64,000 nt of DNA from Hyphomicrobiales bacterium (lineage in GTDB: Bacteria; Pseudomonadota; Alphaproteobacteria; Rhizobiales; Beijerinckiaceae), in NCBI GenBank assembly GCA_017302635.1, contig JAFLCX010000001.1:744001-808000 (forward strand). Direction: 5' to 3'. Under the pieces are notes generated by a model. The model ran no database searches. It had not been told where the DNA came from and saw only the letters and a list, made by a program, of their open reading frames with translations. Positions 40,834 through 49,959 of the stretch are shown piece by piece. Each line of letters begins with the position of its first letter. Positions within the stretch are counted from its first letter, which is position 1. Made by a program: the position numbers and the translations under genes.

Positions 40834-41940
40834 TCAGGCGGCGAGAAACAAAGCACGGCTGTGATCGAGATCGACCGCGATGGCTGATCCCGGATTGAGC
40901 GGCACAGCCCCCGATTGATGCGCGACATCAACCAAGACCTCGTTGGTTCCGATCGCGACGCCATAGCGCACGGATGCGCCGAGAAATTCGAAATGCGTGA
41001 TCTTGCCATCGAGGCGTGTCATGCCCGGCACGGGTGGCGATCCGAGGGGCGCCACACGCACATTCTGCGGCCGGAAGACGAGTTTGGCGCCCGGCTGCAC
41101 ATTCTCCTTCGGCGGGAAAGGCAGCGAGCCACCGCCAGCAATCGAGAAACTCGCGCCGGCAGGCTCAGCCATGCCATCGAGGATGTTCGCCGTGCCGAGG
41201 AAGTTTGCGACGAACAGGTTCGCCGGCCGATCGTAGAGCCCCATCGGTGTGCCGACCTGCTGTACAACGCCGTCGCTCATCACGGCGATCCGATCGCAAA
41301 TCGTGTTCGCTTCTTCCTGATCATGGGTGACGAAAATGGTCGTGATGCCGAGTTCCTGCTGCAGGTCGCGCAATTCGCGCCGCACCTGAACGCGCATCTT
41401 GGCATCAAGGTTCGAGAGAGGCTCATCCAGCAGCAGAACCTTCGGCCGCACGGCAATGGTGCGCGCAAGCGCGACGCGCTGCTGCTGCCCGCCTGACAAT
41501 TGCGAGGGACGGCGGTCTTTCAGATGCTTCATATTGACGAGGTCCAGCGCCTGATCCACGCGCTTCTCGATCTCATCCTTCGGCATCCTGCGCTCTTCGA
41601 GGCCGAAAGCGACGTTCTTCGCCACTGTCATGTGCGGCCAAAGCGCGTAGGACTGGAAGACCATGCCGACATCGCGCTTCCAGGGTGGAAGCGCGGAGAT
41701 ATCCTGCCCGGCGACCATCACCTTGCCGGTCTGTGCGATATTGAAGCCAGCGATGAGGCGCAGAAGCGTCGTCTTTCCGCAACCCGAGGGGCCGAGAAAG
41801 GCGAAGAACTCGCCGGGGTTCACGGTGAGATTGACGTCCTTCAGCACATGGGTCGTGCCGTAAGAGAGATTGACGCCGCTGACCTCGATACCGGCGGCAG
41901 AACGACGGATTTCCGCGCCCAGATCATTGGTGATGCTCAT
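40834..41940 (-). CDS. ABC transporter ATP-binding subunit (PotA/FbpC-like)
   Basis: 368 residues. Walker A GPSGCGKTTLLRLIAG, Q-loop VFQSYALWPHM, signature LSGGQQQRVALARTI, Walker B LLLDEPLSNLD and switch VTHDQEEA, followed by a TOBE-type C-terminal domain (from about residue 245). Energises the permease encoded 24 bp upstream. The family includes importers of ferric iron, spermidine, 2-aminoethylphosphonate and hexose phosphates; the ATPase alone does not tell which. Confidence 0.92.
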   Translation of the reverse strand: MSITNDLGAEIRRSAAGIEVSGVNLSYGTTHVLKDVNLTVNPGEFFAFLGPSGCGKTTLLRLIAGFNIAQTGKVMVAGQDISALPPWKRDVGMVFQSYALWPHMTVAKNVAFGLEERRMPKDEIEKRVDQALDLVNMKHLKDRRPSQLSGGQQQRVALARTIAVRPKVLLLDEPLSNLDAKMRVQVRRELRDLQQELGITTIFVTHDQEEANTICDRIAVMSDGVVQQVGTPMGLYDRPANLFVANFLGTANILDGMAEPAGASFSIAGGGSLPFPPKENVQPGAKLVFRPQNVRVAPLGSPPVPGMTRLDGKITHFEFLGASVRYGVAIGTNEVLVDVAHQSGAVPLNPGSAIAVDLDHSRALFLAA

Positions 41941-41964
41941 GATACTTTTCTCCCGTATTCGAAG

Positions 41965-43692
41965 TCAGGAACCGGCCTTGGCCTTGCGGTCACGCTCGGC
42001 CAGGATGTGGGACAGATAGGTGGAAATGCCGACGATCAGCACGGCGATGATGCCGAGCGCCGCGCCAGCACCGCGGCCAGCCGGCGATTGCATGAAAACG
42101 TAGAGCCCATAGGCGAGCGGCGCGTCGGATGTGTTCTGCACCAGCATCATGGTCGCCGAAAGCTCGACGGCGGCGGTCGCGAAACTGGTGATGAAGCCCG
42201 CGAGAATGCCACCGGTCATCAGGGGCACAACGACCTTGCGGATGGTCGATGCCTTGTTCGCGCCGAGGTTCTCGGCTGCCTCCTCCAGAGAGACGCTGAT
42301 CTGCTGCATCGCGGCCATGCAGGCTCTGAGCGCATAGGGCAGGCGTCGCACGGCCAGCGCGATGACGATGATGATCCACAGGCTCGCGACCGATTGGCCG
42401 GAGGGCAGGCTCACGCCGTAATAGGCGCGCAGATAGCCGATACCGAGCACGACGCCGGGCACCGCGAGCGCCGCACTTGCGAGATAATCGAGCCATTGCC
42501 GACCGGGAATGCGGGTGCGCAGCACGATATAGGCGATGGCGGTGCCGATGACGACCCCGATCAGCCCCGCGAGCGTCGCGTAAAGCAGCGTGTTCCAGAT
42601 GAACTGCGCGCTTTCGGTCATCACACGACCATAATGCGCGAAAGTGTAGCCATCCGGCAGCGGCGCGAAGGACCAGATCGTGGAAACCGAGAGCAGGGCA
42701 AGCCCGACATGCGGCGCGAGCACAAGCGCGAGGATGATGCCGATGGTGGTGTAGGCGAGAACCTTGTCGAAGCCCGAGATCGGCCGTTTCGAGAGCCCGC
42801 CGCCACCGCGTTGCAAGGTCGCGAAATCGCGGCCACGCGTGGCATAGGTCGCGATATAGAGCGAGAGGATCGAGAACACGATCAGGACGACCGAAATCAC
42901 GTAGCCCATCGGGTCCTTGAGGCCGATCGAGGTGATGCGCAGATAGGCCTGCGGCGCCAGCATGTCCTTCACGTTCAGCAGCAAGGGCGTCGCGAGATCA
43001 TCGAACACCTTGATGAAGACGAGGCTTGCGCCGGCCACATAACCGGGCATGGCGAGCGGAAACACGATGCGGCGGAACAGCCGGCCGCCCGAGCAGCCGA
43101 GATTCTGCGCTGCCTCTTCCATCGAGCGGTCGATGTTGCGAAGGGAGGCCGTAAGATTGATCAGGATAAACGGGAAATAGTGCACTGACTGCACGAAAAT
43201 CACACCGTTCAGCCCCTCCATGAAAGGGATGTTGATGCCGAACCAGTCGCCGAGCAGCAGGTTGAACGTGCCGTTTCGCCCGAAAAGAAGCTGCATCGCG
43301 ATCGCGCCAGCGAAAGGCGGCATGATCAGCGGAATGACGCCCAGTGTCTGGATGATCGAAGAACCCGCGAACTCATAGCGCGTCGTGAAATAGGCGAGCG
43401 GCAAGGCGAAGACCGTGGCCCACACCACCGACATCGCCGAGACGTAGAGCGAGTTGCCGAAGGACCGGATGAACATTTCGTTCTGGGCGAAATCCCAGAA
43501 ATTCACCAGCGTGAAGGCGCCCGTGTTCGGATCCTGAAATGCAACCAGGATCACCATCGCGACCGGGATGATCAGGAACAGCGCGAGAAACGAGACAATC
43601 GCGCCGATGGTCAGCCATTGGCCGGGTGTCGCGAGGGCCGCCTGCGCGGCTTTTTCAGGAGCTGCCGTGGTGAAAGTCTGTGTAGCCTGCAT
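41965..43692 (-). CDS. ABC transporter permease, fused two-domain (FbpB-like)
   Basis: 575 residues from ATG 43692-43690 (AGGGGAAG upstream). Twelve predicted helices in two homologous halves; each half carries a BPD coupling loop, MEEAAQNLGCSGGRLFRRIVFPL (about residue 205) and LEEAAENLGANKASTIRKVVVPL (about residue 487). The fused arrangement is typical of ferric-iron and sugar-phosphate type importers. Lies between the binding protein and ATPase genes. Confidence 0.92.
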   Translation of the reverse strand: MQATQTFTTAAPEKAAQAALATPGQWLTIGAIVSFLALFLIIPVAMVILVAFQDPNTGAFTLVNFWDFAQNEMFIRSFGNSLYVSAMSVVWATVFALPLAYFTTRYEFAGSSIIQTLGVIPLIMPPFAGAIAMQLLFGRNGTFNLLLGDWFGINIPFMEGLNGVIFVQSVHYFPFILINLTASLRNIDRSMEEAAQNLGCSGGRLFRRIVFPLAMPGYVAGASLVFIKVFDDLATPLLLNVKDMLAPQAYLRITSIGLKDPMGYVISVVLIVFSILSLYIATYATRGRDFATLQRGGGGLSKRPISGFDKVLAYTTIGIILALVLAPHVGLALLSVSTIWSFAPLPDGYTFAHYGRVMTESAQFIWNTLLYATLAGLIGVVIGTAIAYIVLRTRIPGRQWLDYLASAALAVPGVVLGIGYLRAYYGVSLPSGQSVASLWIIIVIALAVRRLPYALRACMAAMQQISVSLEEAAENLGANKASTIRKVVVPLMTGGILAGFITSFATAAVELSATMMLVQNTSDAPLAYGLYVFMQSPAGRGAGAALGIIAVLIVGISTYLSHILAERDRKAKAGS

Positions 43693-43770
43693 GGGTCTTC
43701 CCCTTGGCAACGCGGGTGACGCGCCCGGTGCAAAGTTTCGCGGAATGATGAAGTCAGATGAGGAGGGCTT

Positions 43771-43800
43771 CCCGGCGGCGAAGGGAGGTGCGCCGCCGGG
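43771..43800 (-). other. Stable hairpin between binding-protein and permease genes
   Basis: A perfect 10-bp stem CCCGGCGGCG / CGCCGCCGGG with a 10-nt loop lies in the 123-bp gap. There is no T-run. Such intercistronic hairpins protect the upstream binding-protein message from 3' decay and lower permease expression. Confidence 0.6.
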
Positions 43801-43815
43801 GTTCCTCGCCGTTTT

Positions 43816-45147
43816 TCAACGGGCAAGCTTGAGAGCTTCCTCGGCCTTGGCCTTGGCTTTGGCATAGTTGTCCTTGGCGAACGAGGCCCAACGACGCTCG
43901 AATTCGGCCTGGCGGGTCTTGCCATCGGCGCCACCGCGGAAGGCTGCGACGATGTCATTGTCGGAACTGGCCTGGCTCTCGGTGATTGGCATCTGGCTGA
44001 TAAGCGCACGTGCTTCGCCAAGAGCCTGACGGGCTGCCGCGTTGTTCTTCTTCTCCAGCGCGGTCTCGGCATCGTGCATGATCTTGGTGATCGCCTTCAG
44101 ATCGTTGTGCTGGAAAGTAATCAGCTGGTCGAAAAGCGTATCCACCACCGCAGTGCGGCGCTCAGATTTCTCGACATCAAAATGGATCATCGACTTGAAG
44201 TTCGCGTCCTTGAACGGATTGGGAAATCCAGCAGGCGCCTTCGCATAAATTTCAGGGTTGACCGGCAAGCGACGGATGGTCGGCTCCAGCAGCACTTCCT
44301 GACCTGCGGGCGAAAGCAGGAACTCGATGAAGGCCTCAGCACCTGCCTTGTTCGGGGCACCCGCGATGATCCCGATATTCGCCGGCACGACGGTCGTCGC
44401 ACTGGGATAAACGAATTTAACCGGGAAACCGGCCCCCTGCGCCGAGAAGGCAAAGAAATCGATCACGATCCCGAGCCCGACCTGCCCTGAATTCACCGCA
44501 TCCGGAACGCCGAACGAGCGCTCGGCGATCTGGTTGAAATTCCCGGACATCGCCTTGATCGTCGCCCAGCCTTTCTCCCAACCCTCAGCCTGCAGAATGG
44601 CCTCGAGCGTCAGATGTGTCGTGCCGGAGCGGGCGGGCGACGCAATCGAGACATGGTTGTGATAGGCGGGTTTGGCGAGATCGATCCACTCCTTGGGTTC
44701 GGGAATGCGATTGGCGCGCAGGTAGCGCTCGTTCCACATGATGCCGTAGCCCGAGGCCGCGAAACCGAAATAGAATCCGTCGACATCATTGATCGGATAG
44801 GAGCCGACGCGCGCCGGAATGCCGGTCACCTTGGGTTTGTAGTTCTGGAGCAGCTTCTTGTTTTTCAGGACTTCGAAAGCATCCGGCGCCGAAGCCCAGA
44901 AGAGATCCGATTGCGGATTAGCGCGTGTTTCGTCGACGAATTTTACGCCCGCATTGGTGTTGCGGTTCTGAACCTCGAGTGTCAGGCCCGGATTGGCGCG
45001 CTCGAAAGCCTTCTTGATCGGCTCGGTCACGTCTTTCGAGAAGGACGTGACGACTGTGACCTTGCCGGCCGGAGCCTGCGCAAGGCTGGCGCTGGTCAGC
45101 AAGGCGCTTGCAGCAAGGGCATGCAGCCAATGGCGGCGGGTAAGCAT
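43816..45147 (-). CDS. ABC transporter periplasmic binding protein (iron/phosphate-ester type)
   Basis: 443 residues with signal peptide (MLTRRHWLHALAASALLTSA, cleavage near LAQA). VTVVTSFSKDVTEPIKKAFE, LFWASAPDAFEVLK, SGYGIMWNERYL and SIASPARSGTTHLTLEAIL are typical of the extracellular binding proteins of the FbpA/AfuA class. The same pattern recurs in the sensory binding protein at 48604-49959. The C-terminal 90 residues are a charged helical extension (KAKAKAEEALKLAR). A ligand such as an organophosphate or iron is possible; the adjoining Pgt-like regulators favour a phosphate ester. Confidence 0.88.
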   Translation of the reverse strand: MLTRRHWLHALAASALLTSASLAQAPAGKVTVVTSFSKDVTEPIKKAFERANPGLTLEVQNRNTNAGVKFVDETRANPQSDLFWASAPDAFEVLKNKKLLQNYKPKVTGIPARVGSYPINDVDGFYFGFAASGYGIMWNERYLRANRIPEPKEWIDLAKPAYHNHVSIASPARSGTTHLTLEAILQAEGWEKGWATIKAMSGNFNQIAERSFGVPDAVNSGQVGLGIVIDFFAFSAQGAGFPVKFVYPSATTVVPANIGIIAGAPNKAGAEAFIEFLLSPAGQEVLLEPTIRRLPVNPEIYAKAPAGFPNPFKDANFKSMIHFDVEKSERRTAVVDTLFDQLITFQHNDLKAITKIMHDAETALEKKNNAAARQALGEARALISQMPITESQASSDNDIVAAFRGGADGKTRQAEFERRWASFAKDNYAKAKAKAEEALKLAR

Positions 45148-45345
45148 GAGCGTATCTCCCGAATGAATTGTTCTGTGCCGCCGAGTTCAGGCCGGCGGTC
45201 ATCACAAGATTGCAGGAGAAACCCGGGGTTTTGAAGTTAAATAAATTCTTTTATTTTCAGATACTTATATAATTCCAATCTATTGACCGTTTCGAACATT
45301 TCCCAAAACTATCTTCTCCGATGTGTCAAGAATGACCCAAGCCCG

Positions 45346-46683
45346 TCAGGAGTCGAAATCAGCCCCGCGCGAGAGCCCATGGGTCCTGAGTTTCAGATAG
45401 AGGGTCTTGCGAGAAACGCCGAGCCGCTCGGCAATGGCTTCGAATGTGCCGCCCTCTGCAAGGGCATGCGTCAATTCGCGTTTCTCGTGGGCCGCCATTC
45501 GGGTCTCGAGAGTGCCAGCCGATATCGTGATCGCCGACACCATCGGGCCCGAACCCAGCGGCGGAAATCCCATCGCGGCCCGCTCGGCTGCGTTGCGAAG
45601 TTCACGGATGTTGCCGGGCCAATCATGCGAGAGAAGCGGCGTCGGGTCGATTTCAGGCGGCATGGGGCGTTTCATGCGTGCCGCCACTTCCGAGACAAAA
45701 TGACGGAACAGCAGCAGGATATCGTCGGCACCGCGCTGGCGAAGGGGGGGTGTTTCCAGCGGCAGCACCGCCAGCCTGTAGACCAGATCTTCCCGAAACT
45801 GTCCGCTTTTCGCGATCGCTGAAAGGTCGGCCTTGGTCGCGGCGATTACTCGGATATCGACAGGAATTTCCTTCACGCCGCCCAACCGCTCGACGCGTCG
45901 CTCCTGAAGGACACGCAGCAGCCGCGTCTGCGCTTCGAGCGGCATGCTTTCGATTTCATCGAGAAACAATGTGCCGCGGTGCGCCTGCTCGATCTTGCCG
46001 ATGCGGCGCTCCTTCGCGCCGATGAAGGCTCCGGGCTCGTGCCCGAAGAGCTCTGATTCGATCAGCGTTGCAGGCAGAGCGGCGCAGTTGATGGCGATGA
46101 AAGGTCCGCGATTGCGCGGTCCGAAATCGTGCAGGCTGCGGGCAACCAGTTCCTTGCCCGTGCCGGTTTCGCCCTGAATGAGCACGGTACTGTCGACCTC
46201 GGCGAGAGCCAGAACCAGCTCACGCAACCGCTTCATCGGGTGCGATGAGCCGAGGATGCGGTGCTCAATCGCCCGCGCGGAGACGTTCCCGGCCAGTCGT
46301 CTGTGATCCAGCACTAGCCGCCTATGTGCGCTCGCCCGATGCAGGATTTCGAGCACATAGGCGGGATCAGCCGGCTTTTCGATGAAATCATGTGCGCCCC
46401 GGCGCATGGCCTCCACAGCCATCGTCACGTCGGCATGGCCGCTGATCAGAATGACCGGAATATCGACATCGACGGATTTCACCTCCTTGAGAACGGCAAA
46501 ACCATCGCGAGCAGGCATCCGCACGTCGGAGAGCACCACGATATCCGCCTCACGGGCGAGGTGGTCACGTGCCGCCATCAGCGAGGAGCAGGGCTCAACG
46601 CCGTACCCGCCCAGTCGCAGGGTCTCGGAGAGCGCTTCGAGCACTTCCTCGTCATCGTCGATCAGGATGATGGTGCTTGCCAT
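45346..46683 (-). CDS. Sigma-54 type response regulator, PgtA/DctD-like, with GAFIGA loop
   Basis: 445 residues. Receiver with D53 (LSDVRMPARDG); AAA+ domain with Walker A GETGTGKE (171-178), Walker B LFLDEIES and arginine finger region; C-terminal Fis-type helix-turn-helix (EAIAERLGVSRKTLYLKLR). The loop that contacts sigma-54, normally GAFTGA, reads GAFIGA (218-223), so the key Thr is replaced by Ile. Gene order binding protein, kinase, regulator equals pgtC-pgtB-pgtA of enterobacteria, which controls phosphoglycerate uptake. It should control the ABC operon that begins 199 bp downstream. Confidence 0.88.
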   Translation of the reverse strand: MASTIILIDDDEEVLEALSETLRLGGYGVEPCSSLMAARDHLAREADIVVLSDVRMPARDGFAVLKEVKSVDVDIPVILISGHADVTMAVEAMRRGAHDFIEKPADPAYVLEILHRASAHRRLVLDHRRLAGNVSARAIEHRILGSSHPMKRLRELVLALAEVDSTVLIQGETGTGKELVARSLHDFGPRNRGPFIAINCAALPATLIESELFGHEPGAFIGAKERRIGKIEQAHRGTLFLDEIESMPLEAQTRLLRVLQERRVERLGGVKEIPVDIRVIAATKADLSAIAKSGQFREDLVYRLAVLPLETPPLRQRGADDILLLFRHFVSEVAARMKRPMPPEIDPTPLLSHDWPGNIRELRNAAERAAMGFPPLGSGPMVSAITISAGTLETRMAAHEKRELTHALAEGGTFEAIAERLGVSRKTLYLKLRTHGLSRGADFDS

Positions 46684-46684
46684 G

Positions 46685-48607
46685 TCAACTCACCCCCGCC
46701 GCGCGCAATTCAATCGAGAAATGCGCGCCTTCATCGGAGGCCAGCAGGCGCAAGGCTCCGCCAAAATCGCGGATGATGCTGAACGAAATCGCCAGCCCCA
46801 AGCCAACGCCTTCGCCGGGCGGTTTCGACGTGACGAAGGGATCGAAAATCGCGTCCCGCACGCTGTCCGGCACGCCGGGGCCGTTATCGCTAATGTCGAT
46901 CCGCACCAGATTGTTGCGCTGTTCGGCCTGAATGCGCACGACCGGCTGCGGCGTCTCGACCAGCGCATCGAGCGCATTGCCGATCAGGTTCACGAAAACC
47001 TGCTCGAGGCGGATATCCTCTGCTTCGGCCTGAAGCCCGGCCGGGATATCAAGCTCGAGGCGTGCGCCGGCCTCTTTCAGCCGGCTCGCAAGGATGAGGT
47101 TCGCGCCCTCCACGACCTCGGCGATGGTAACCGCCGAAAGGGCGAGGTCTGGTCGTCGCGCAAACCGGCGCAGATGCCCCACGACATGCGCGGCACGCGC
47201 GGTGAGTTCCTCCACCTTTCGCAAGGCCCGTGTCACCCCTTCGGTTTCGCCACGCTGCTGGAGCAGGCTGGCATTGTAGGCGTGCGAGCGGATGGCATTG
47301 AGCGGCTGGTTGAGTTCGTGCGCGATACCCGCCGAGAGATGTCCGAGAGCGGCGAGCTTTGCCGATTGCACGAGATCACTCTGGGTACGCCGAAAACGCT
47401 CCATCGCGCGCGCCATGTCGCTCAACTCATCATGACCGGAAATCTCGATCGGCGGCGGAATTTTTCCGTCGGCCAGTTGGCGAGCCGTATCACCCACGAT
47501 GCCGATGCGGCGGATGAGGTTCGAGCGGACGTAAAACAGGCCGCTTCCCAGAGATGCCAGCACCGCGATCGCCCCGATCAACAGCAACAGGTTCCGCCCG
47601 ATGCGGATCGAGCTTTCCGCTTCGTGCTGCGACTGCCCCGCGCGATCGGAAGCCCGGGCGACGAGCCCGGCGATCTCGCGATCAAAAGCGCCCACCAGCG
47701 TTCTGTTGTCGCCGAGCAGCAGCGTCAGCTTGCGCTGTTGCGCGAGTTCGAGACGACGCAGGGCCGGCAACCCATTCTCGGACGTCGAGAGTTCTATCAA
47801 CCGCTGGATGACTTGCCGCAGGGTCAGAGTGTCGGGTGCCTCCTCCATGGGCGGCACCTGGGCGCGGATCAGGTCAACGGTTTCCGCAAGAAAATGATTG
47901 TCGAGAGCCAGTTGCTCCAACGTATCCACGGCCGCGATCCGGCTGATCAATCCGATCGCCAGATTTGCATGCGAGGAGACCTGCAGGATCGCTTCAGCCT
48001 TCCGGATCTGCTTTCGGATTTCGGGCGCAGGCCGTGCCTCGCCACGCGGGCGGGACTCGATTTCTTCAAGTTGGGACAGCACGATGACGCGGGCATCGTC
48101 TACAAGCGGCTCCGCTTCTTCCACGAAGTCGGAGTGAAGCGAGCGCACCTCGCGGAGCAGCACTTCATTTTGCCGGCGCATGGCGAGAGCCGCGAGGGTT
48201 TCGGCGCGGATCGAATCGAGATTCTGGTCGAGATCGTCGATCAATCTGCGCATGCCCTCGGGGGCTGTCGTGCTGTCCTGGTCCACCAGTTGGCGCAGGA
48301 TGCTCGCCCGCTCGCGCAGCCTCGCCCCGATATCCTCCACTTCGGCGGGACTTTCGGCGCGCGTGAGAAGCGGCGCGCCGGCCGTGATCGCACCGCCCAC
48401 CTGTGCAAGCCTGCCGGCAGTCACGACGAGGGGCAATTGTCCGCCGCCGATCGTACGGATGGCCCCGCTCACACGCTCGAAGGCCAGCCAGGCGATCAAC
48501 ACGGCAAGCAGCGCAAGCAAGGCAGAGAGGCTGAAGGCGAAGCCCAACCTGCCGCCAATACCCAGCCAGGCGCGGCGCGGCTCGCCTGCATCGTGCAGCT
48601 GACTCAT
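46685..48607 (-). CDS. Membrane histidine kinase, PgtB-like
   Basis: 640 residues. Helix 1 (about 20-45) and helix 2 (about 338-360) enclose a large, mostly helical periplasmic domain of about 290 residues. HAMP follows, then HisKA with the phospho-acceptor in LSAGIAHELNQPLNAIRSH and the ATPase with NLIGNALDAL, DNGPGVP and GEGVGLGLAI. The HELNQPL form is typical of DctB-like kinases that partner sigma-54 regulators. The start overlaps the stop of the upstream binding-protein gene by 4 bp, and the regulator gene follows after 1 bp. Confidence 0.9.
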   Translation of the reverse strand: MSQLHDAGEPRRAWLGIGGRLGFAFSLSALLALLAVLIAWLAFERVSGAIRTIGGGQLPLVVTAGRLAQVGGAITAGAPLLTRAESPAEVEDIGARLRERASILRQLVDQDSTTAPEGMRRLIDDLDQNLDSIRAETLAALAMRRQNEVLLREVRSLHSDFVEEAEPLVDDARVIVLSQLEEIESRPRGEARPAPEIRKQIRKAEAILQVSSHANLAIGLISRIAAVDTLEQLALDNHFLAETVDLIRAQVPPMEEAPDTLTLRQVIQRLIELSTSENGLPALRRLELAQQRKLTLLLGDNRTLVGAFDREIAGLVARASDRAGQSQHEAESSIRIGRNLLLLIGAIAVLASLGSGLFYVRSNLIRRIGIVGDTARQLADGKIPPPIEISGHDELSDMARAMERFRRTQSDLVQSAKLAALGHLSAGIAHELNQPLNAIRSHAYNASLLQQRGETEGVTRALRKVEELTARAAHVVGHLRRFARRPDLALSAVTIAEVVEGANLILASRLKEAGARLELDIPAGLQAEAEDIRLEQVFVNLIGNALDALVETPQPVVRIQAEQRNNLVRIDISDNGPGVPDSVRDAIFDPFVTSKPPGEGVGLGLAISFSIIRDFGGALRLLASDEGAHFSIELRAAGVS

Positions 48608-49959
48608 GGGCGCAGCCCCGGTGCGATGAGTTCAGCAGGTGTCAGGCGACGCTGGAGCGCTTCAAGTCGTTCCTCGGCGCCGGCCAACGTTGTTTCCGCC
48701 GCTTGCCGTATCCGGGTGACCAACGCCGCCTGAACCGGATCGAGCGGCGCGCCGCGTGGAACACGCTTGAGGTCCGCCACTGCGGGCTCCTGATGAAGCC
48801 CAGCAAGCGCGCCCGGCAATTGCGCCGCCAATTGCCCGATTGAACGCCACTCGGCACGCAAATCAGGGTGGTTTGCTAGCCGGGCATCCAGTGCTGAATG
48901 GTTGCGCCAGAATTTCTGCAATCGCGCCAGCCGTTCGGTAATGAGTTCGTCAAACAGGATATTCACCAGTTCATACCGGGTGCCGGAGAGCCGCGCATCA
49001 AAGCGGAAGGGCGGCTCCTCCGCTCGAGCCAGTGCGAAGAGATCCTGTCCGCCCGTCGGCAGAATGCCTGCTCCGATGGGGAAACGATTGATCTGGGGTT
49101 CGATCAGAAGTCTTTGCCCGGCTTCTGAAAGAACAAAGTCCGCAAAACGACGCGCACCCTGCGGATTTCGCGCGCCGGCCAGCACGGCGATGCTCGCGGG
49201 CAGGAAGACGTTCTCCGTCGGATAAGCGAATTCAAGTTCGCCTGTTTCGTTGCGGCCAAGAAAATCGATCGAAAGCCCGATGGCGAAGCGCCCTTGCGCC
49301 ACACCGCTGGAGACACTGAAAGATCGGGCCGTGACGGTCGCAAGATTGCCGGCAAGCCTCAGCCAGATTTCCCATCCGCGTTCCCAGCCATAGCGCTGGA
49401 GCACGGTCTCGACCATCAGATGCGTTGTGCCCGAGCGAGACGGCGCTGACATTGCGACCAGCCCCGCAAAGCGTGGATGCACGAGATCAGCAATTGCGCG
49501 TGGAGTAGCGACCTGCGCCCGTGCCAGACTCGGAGCATGCCACATCATCCCGTAGCCGGAGATCGAAAAACCCCGGTAAAGCCCGTTGATATCATCAACT
49601 GGAAAAGCACCGATACGGCTTGAGGCCGGCTGGATTCCGGAGGGAATGGGAACGAACTTATCTGCTTCACGCAGCACTTCGAACGCATCGGGTGCCGATG
49701 CCCAGAACACATCACCCTCGAATCGCCCGGTCGTCACCATCGCAATGGCCGCCGTTGTCTTCCGATTGAGCATCCGCAGGCGAAATCCGGGTTCCTTCTG
49801 CTCAAAGGCGCGCCGGAATGGCTCATAAAGCGAAGCAGGAAAAGAGGTGACGACCACCACTTCCTCGCGAGCGACGGCCGAACCCGTAAAGAAACAAAGG
49901 GCCAAGGCCAACAAGCGGCGAGGCGTTTGACCCAGTCCTATCCGGCAGAAAGCTCTCAT
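48604..49959 (-). CDS. Periplasmic binding protein linked to sensor kinase, PgtC-like
   Basis: 451 residues from ATG 49959-49957, which begins a clear signal peptide (RRLLALALCFFTGSAVA, about residues 14-30); no good ribosome site is seen, so the start is uncertain. EVVVVTSFPASLYEPFRRAF and VFWASAPDAFEVLREADKF show it is a paralogue of the ABC binding protein at 43816. A C-terminal helical extension (about 340-451) is also shared in kind. It presumably presents ligand to the kinase encoded directly downstream rather than to the transporter. Confidence 0.85.
   Translation of the reverse strand: MRAFCRIGLGQTPRRLLALALCFFTGSAVAREEVVVVTSFPASLYEPFRRAFEQKEPGFRLRMLNRKTTAAIAMVTTGRFEGDVFWASAPDAFEVLREADKFVPIPSGIQPASSRIGAFPVDDINGLYRGFSISGYGMMWHAPSLARAQVATPRAIADLVHPRFAGLVAMSAPSRSGTTHLMVETVLQRYGWERGWEIWLRLAGNLATVTARSFSVSSGVAQGRFAIGLSIDFLGRNETGELEFAYPTENVFLPASIAVLAGARNPQGARRFADFVLSEAGQRLLIEPQINRFPIGAGILPTGGQDLFALARAEEPPFRFDARLSGTRYELVNILFDELITERLARLQKFWRNHSALDARLANHPDLRAEWRSIGQLAAQLPGALAGLHQEPAVADLKRVPRGAPLDPVQAALVTRIRQAAETTLAGAEERLEALQRRLTPAELIAPGLRP

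Noticed and set aside
41500..43188. 562-residue plus-strand frame
   Set aside because: Antisense to the ABC permease; the charged, His-rich translation has no recognisable domain.
45148..45345. Sigma-54 promoter before the ABC binding-protein gene
   Set aside because: The best candidate (GG...TGC near 45225) has 9 rather than 10 bp between GG and GC; another has GGCAC but lacks the GC element.
46382..48733. 783-residue plus-strand frame
   Set aside because: Antisense to the PgtB-like kinase. GC-rich third positions create long open shadows.
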